A stretch of DNA of 64,000 bases from contig JBBAAO010000002.1 in the NCBI GenBank assembly GCA_041658205.1, positions 682,001 through 746,000 of the forward strand. Reading direction: 5' to 3'. Of the stretch, positions 61,849 through 64,000 are shown piece by piece. The stretch's first letter is position 1, and each line of letters begins with the position of its first letter. The notes beneath the pieces are model-generated. The model had not been told where the DNA came from and made no database searches. It saw only the letters and a list, made by a program, of their open reading frames with translations. Origin of the DNA: Bacteroidota bacterium (GTDB taxonomy: Bacteria; Bacteroidota; Ignavibacteria; UBA10030; UBA8401). Both the position numbers and the translations under genes were made by a program.

Positions 61849-63603
61849 TTATTCTACCTGATAAATTTTTGAAGCGACTACAATATTATCACTAATTGAC
61901 TCAAAAACCAGCGTCAATTGTGCACCTTTTATATGTTTTAGAGAGACAGCCCAATTTCCTTGTGAGTCGGTTTGCACAACGGAACTTTGTTCCGCATGCT
62001 TCACTGTCACCTTCATTGATGGATAAGCTGTTCCGCTTGCCGAGATCTCTTCCGTCGTCGGGGATAATGTTATCCCTTCAACAGGACAGTTCCAATCAAT
62101 TTTGTTCACTCTGTTTGTATCGATCTGTACTATTGAAAGGATTCGCTCTCTAGCATTTCCGGATCGGTCAATTGATTTCAATGTGATTTTTTTTTCTGCC
62201 AGTTCAGCAGAAACATTCAATGAAAATGTTCCGTTCTCGTCAAGTGGAGTCACTTTCCCGTTTACTATAAACGTTGCATCTGCTTCAGTGCTTCCATTGA
62301 TTGTGAGGCGGGGAAGAGCGGTATATCGGCGGTCAGTTTCCCATGCCTCAACATAGATTGCCGGCGGCAGTTTGTCTTCAACGCGGAGTATTTTGTACGC
62401 CGGGCTTTCCATTCCGCGAAGGCCGAACCTATCGAGAGCTGTCAATCGAACAAATACGACACCAAGTTCAATATGTTCTAACTTCAAAAGAGGTTGGACT
62501 GTTGTAAAATTTTTGATTGTCGTATTAAACTCTTTCGTTTTACACAGTTCAACTTTGTATCCGGTGGATGCCGCAATGGTATTCCATTTCAACGAAAGAT
62601 TGTCAGAATAGATTACGGAATCGATTCCGTTCCAGGCAAGCTGCGGAGGGGAAAGCAGTTGAACTGGCGGGAGAGGATCTTTTCCTTTCTCGACGACGGT
62701 TCCTTCGTTGGATCGTAATTTTACTTTTGCCTTGTTTGCGGTGACATCCATTGTGCCGTCATAATTGGAAAGTTTTATCCGTCGTTCTTCCACAGCGCTC
62801 GCCCAAAATTTTCCGGAGCGAACTTGTGATTCCGATGTTCCTGCTTGAAACGTAAAATTGTTCCGTTCTTTTGCGCTTTCGGTCAATTTGGTGAGTAGAC
62901 TTCCTTTGACCAGTGCAATGTCGCGGCGGATACTTTGATCGAGTTTATCCATTTTTGATTCGCGAATCACCACAGTGGAGTTCGGATCGACCATTACTTC
63001 AACGCCGTCGGTGAATGCAAGCTGTGCAAAACTGGCATCTCCCGTTTTAATGCCATCCGCTTGGGCAAGCATGTCTCCTTTATTTGCCCCTTTCCATTCT
63101 CCGAGGAATCCTTTTCGTCGATTCACCTCCCCATTTTTTTCGGCAATTAGTGCGTCGATATCCTCATTCCGTTTTTTTTCAATCTCTTTACGGATGTTTT
63201 CCAGTGACTGCAGATACAACCCGCCGGATTTTGTCAACTCGGTAAAATTTCCCGCTTGCACATATGTATCGTAATCTACTCCAAATGATGTTGCCTTTTG
63301 CAATTCTTCCGGTGCGAAAACCCGAGCACCGGCTTTTAATAATTTATGAAAGAATTCTTTCCCCTCTTTTATTTTTTTGTGAAGCTGTGAGAACGTTTTA
63401 ATTTGTTTCAACGCATCGTTGGACAGGGTAAAAGAATTCGATTCAACATTCTGTTCCGCAAACGCAACGACTACAGCCCACGCAGAGGCATCTCCGGTTA
63501 ATTCAACCGTTTTTTTGTTGATATCGCCCGAAGAAAATGTGATCTGTGCGGATGTGCATTGGACACAGACGAACACAAAAATGAAAAAACAATATTTCAT
63601 CAT
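61849..63603 (-). CDS. Secreted FecR-domain protein with Ig-like C-terminus
   Basis: 584 residues with a signal peptide (ends CTSAQ). A helical segment (about 60-170) is followed by a FecR-type domain (about 180-300: GDMLAQADGIKTGDASFAQL, then VMVDPNSTVVIRES). Fibronectin/Ig-like beta domains follow (about 320-580), including SDNLSLKWNTIAASTGYKVEL and TINGSTEADATFIVNG. The FecR domain here is a soluble secreted version, not the usual anti-sigma regulator. It overlaps the kinase stop (ATGA) and abuts the PKD gene, so the three probably act together. Confidence 0.82.
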   Translation of the reverse strand: MMKYCFFIFVFVCVQCTSAQITFSSGDINKKTVELTGDASAWAVVVAFAEQNVESNSFTLSNDALKQIKTFSQLHKKIKEGKEFFHKLLKAGARVFAPEELQKATSFGVDYDTYVQAGNFTELTKSGGLYLQSLENIRKEIEKKRNEDIDALIAEKNGEVNRRKGFLGEWKGANKGDMLAQADGIKTGDASFAQLAFTDGVEVMVDPNSTVVIRESKMDKLDQSIRRDIALVKGSLLTKLTESAKERNNFTFQAGTSESQVRSGKFWASAVEERRIKLSNYDGTMDVTANKAKVKLRSNEGTVVEKGKDPLPPVQLLSPPQLAWNGIDSVIYSDNLSLKWNTIAASTGYKVELCKTKEFNTTIKNFTTVQPLLKLEHIELGVVFVRLTALDRFGLRGMESPAYKILRVEDKLPPAIYVEAWETDRRYTALPRLTINGSTEADATFIVNGKVTPLDENGTFSLNVSAELAEKKITLKSIDRSGNARERILSIVQIDTNRVNKIDWNCPVEGITLSPTTEEISASGTAYPSMKVTVKHAEQSSVVQTDSQGNWAVSLKHIKGAQLTLVFESISDNIVVASKIYQVE

Positions 63604-64000
63604 ACGATAGGAATCGATAATGTGAATTTACAGCCGATGTTCGAGTTTGACTCGAGTGCGACAAGTCCTTTATGGAACGTCATCACTTCTTTTACGTGAG
63701 CAAGGCCCAGTCCGGTTCCGATCTGTGTTGCCGCTTTTTTATTTGATGTTACACGGAAAAATTTAGAAAATAATTTTTGCTGATCTTCGGCAGAGATGCC
63801 GTAACCGTGATCAGTAATGATAAAAAGGATGTGATCATCCTTTTGTTTCAACTCAACATTGATTGTTCTGTTTTCGTCGCCGTATTTGATTGCATTGGAG
63901 ACTAAATTTAAAAATGCTTCCCGCATGAGTTCGGGAGAAACAGTTGTGTGAGGGATTCCTTCCTCCGCGGAAAATGTCAACGCAATTGATTTTGCAGCCA
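63600..64000 (-). CDS. Sensor histidine kinase, C-terminal HATPase domain (N-terminus beyond window)
   Basis: About 133 residues are visible and the frame is open to the window edge. The HATPase_c motifs are complete: N box in AFLNLVSNAIKYGDE, G1 in DHGYGIS, F box in LFSKFFRV and G2 in GTGLGLAHVKEV. It ends TLSIPIV-stop, the usual kinase end. Its stop overlaps the FecR-like start by 4 nt. It would sense a signal and control this envelope operon or others; the sensor part is not visible. Confidence 0.88.
   Translation of the reverse strand, partial: AAKSIALTFSAEEGIPHTTVSPELMREAFLNLVSNAIKYGDENRTINVELKQKDDHILFIITDHGYGISAEDQQKLFSKFFRVTSNKKAATQIGTGLGLAHVKEVMTFHKGLVALESNSNIGCKFTLSIPIV

Overview
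The window looks like a chromosomal segment of a free-living bacterium of the Bacteroidota/Chlorobi superphylum, most likely an Ignavibacteria-like lineage. This is inferred from moderate GC, a Bacteroidota-style promoter (TTG, 19 nt, TATATTTG) in front of the tracrRNA, a type II-C CRISPR-Cas9 system, secreted PKD/FecR-type proteins and very haem-rich cytochromes. Ordinary -35/-10 promoters with 17-nt spacing also occur (3543-3571, 11579-11607). No rRNA or taxonomic marker is present, so this is not proof.

Layout. 1-3226 (-): an Lhr-type helicase, cut off by the window edge. 3.6-9.4 kb (+): a signalling block with a NarL-type kinase/regulator pair, a lone receiver, a membrane kinase and a double-receiver protein. 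9.5-14.6 kb (+): three related proteins built from the same helical-hairpin unit in 8, 10 and 2 copies. 14.7-19.9 kb: a secreted protein of unknown role, a PDZ/membrane/GAF/PP2C phosphatase, a GH30 lipoprotein and tRNA-Glu(CTC). 20.3-28.5 kb (+): a tightly packed eight-gene operon (UbiA prenyltransferase, lipid kinase, ThiL-like ATPase, alpha-oxoamine synthase, ABC exporter pair, BtaA/DUF3419-like aminocarboxypropyl transferase, GNAT enzyme). This looks like an uncharacterised polar-lipid or prenyl-lipid pathway. 28.9-39.3 kb (+): three small ORFs, then a seven-gene electron-transfer operon (membrane cytochrome b-like protein, TPR protein, 20-, 31- and 10-haem cytochromes, outer-membrane protein, Fe-S/FAD oxidoreductase). 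39.6-46.6 kb (+): nucleotidyltransferase, B12-type radical SAM enzyme, methyltransferase, deaminase, GroES-like protein, a small hypothetical and a PAS/GAF hybrid kinase.

46.7-53.8 kb: a complete type II-C CRISPR system. The array has 15 intact repeats plus one decayed repeat and 15 spacers. cas2, cas1 and cas9 lie on the minus strand, and the tracrRNA is read divergently from upstream of cas9. The locus has been invaded by a REP-type palindrome family and its RAYT (HUH, Y1) transposase. The RAYT unit sits exactly between cas9 and cas1, leaving a 47-bp copy of the cas1 start fused to the cas9 end. A 33-bp palindrome also sits in frame inside cas1, and another inside the RAYT gene itself.

53.8-64 kb: a GNAT acetyltransferase, an acyl-CoA synthetase, a Spy/CpxP-like lipoprotein, and a minus-strand operon of histidine kinase (cut by the edge), FecR-like protein and a 1597-residue PKD-repeat protein.

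The most notable items are the REP/RAYT-remodelled cas locus, the eight-gene lipid operon, and the cytochrome pair in which the 31-haem protein equals the 10-haem protein plus seven extra modules of exactly 219 bp.
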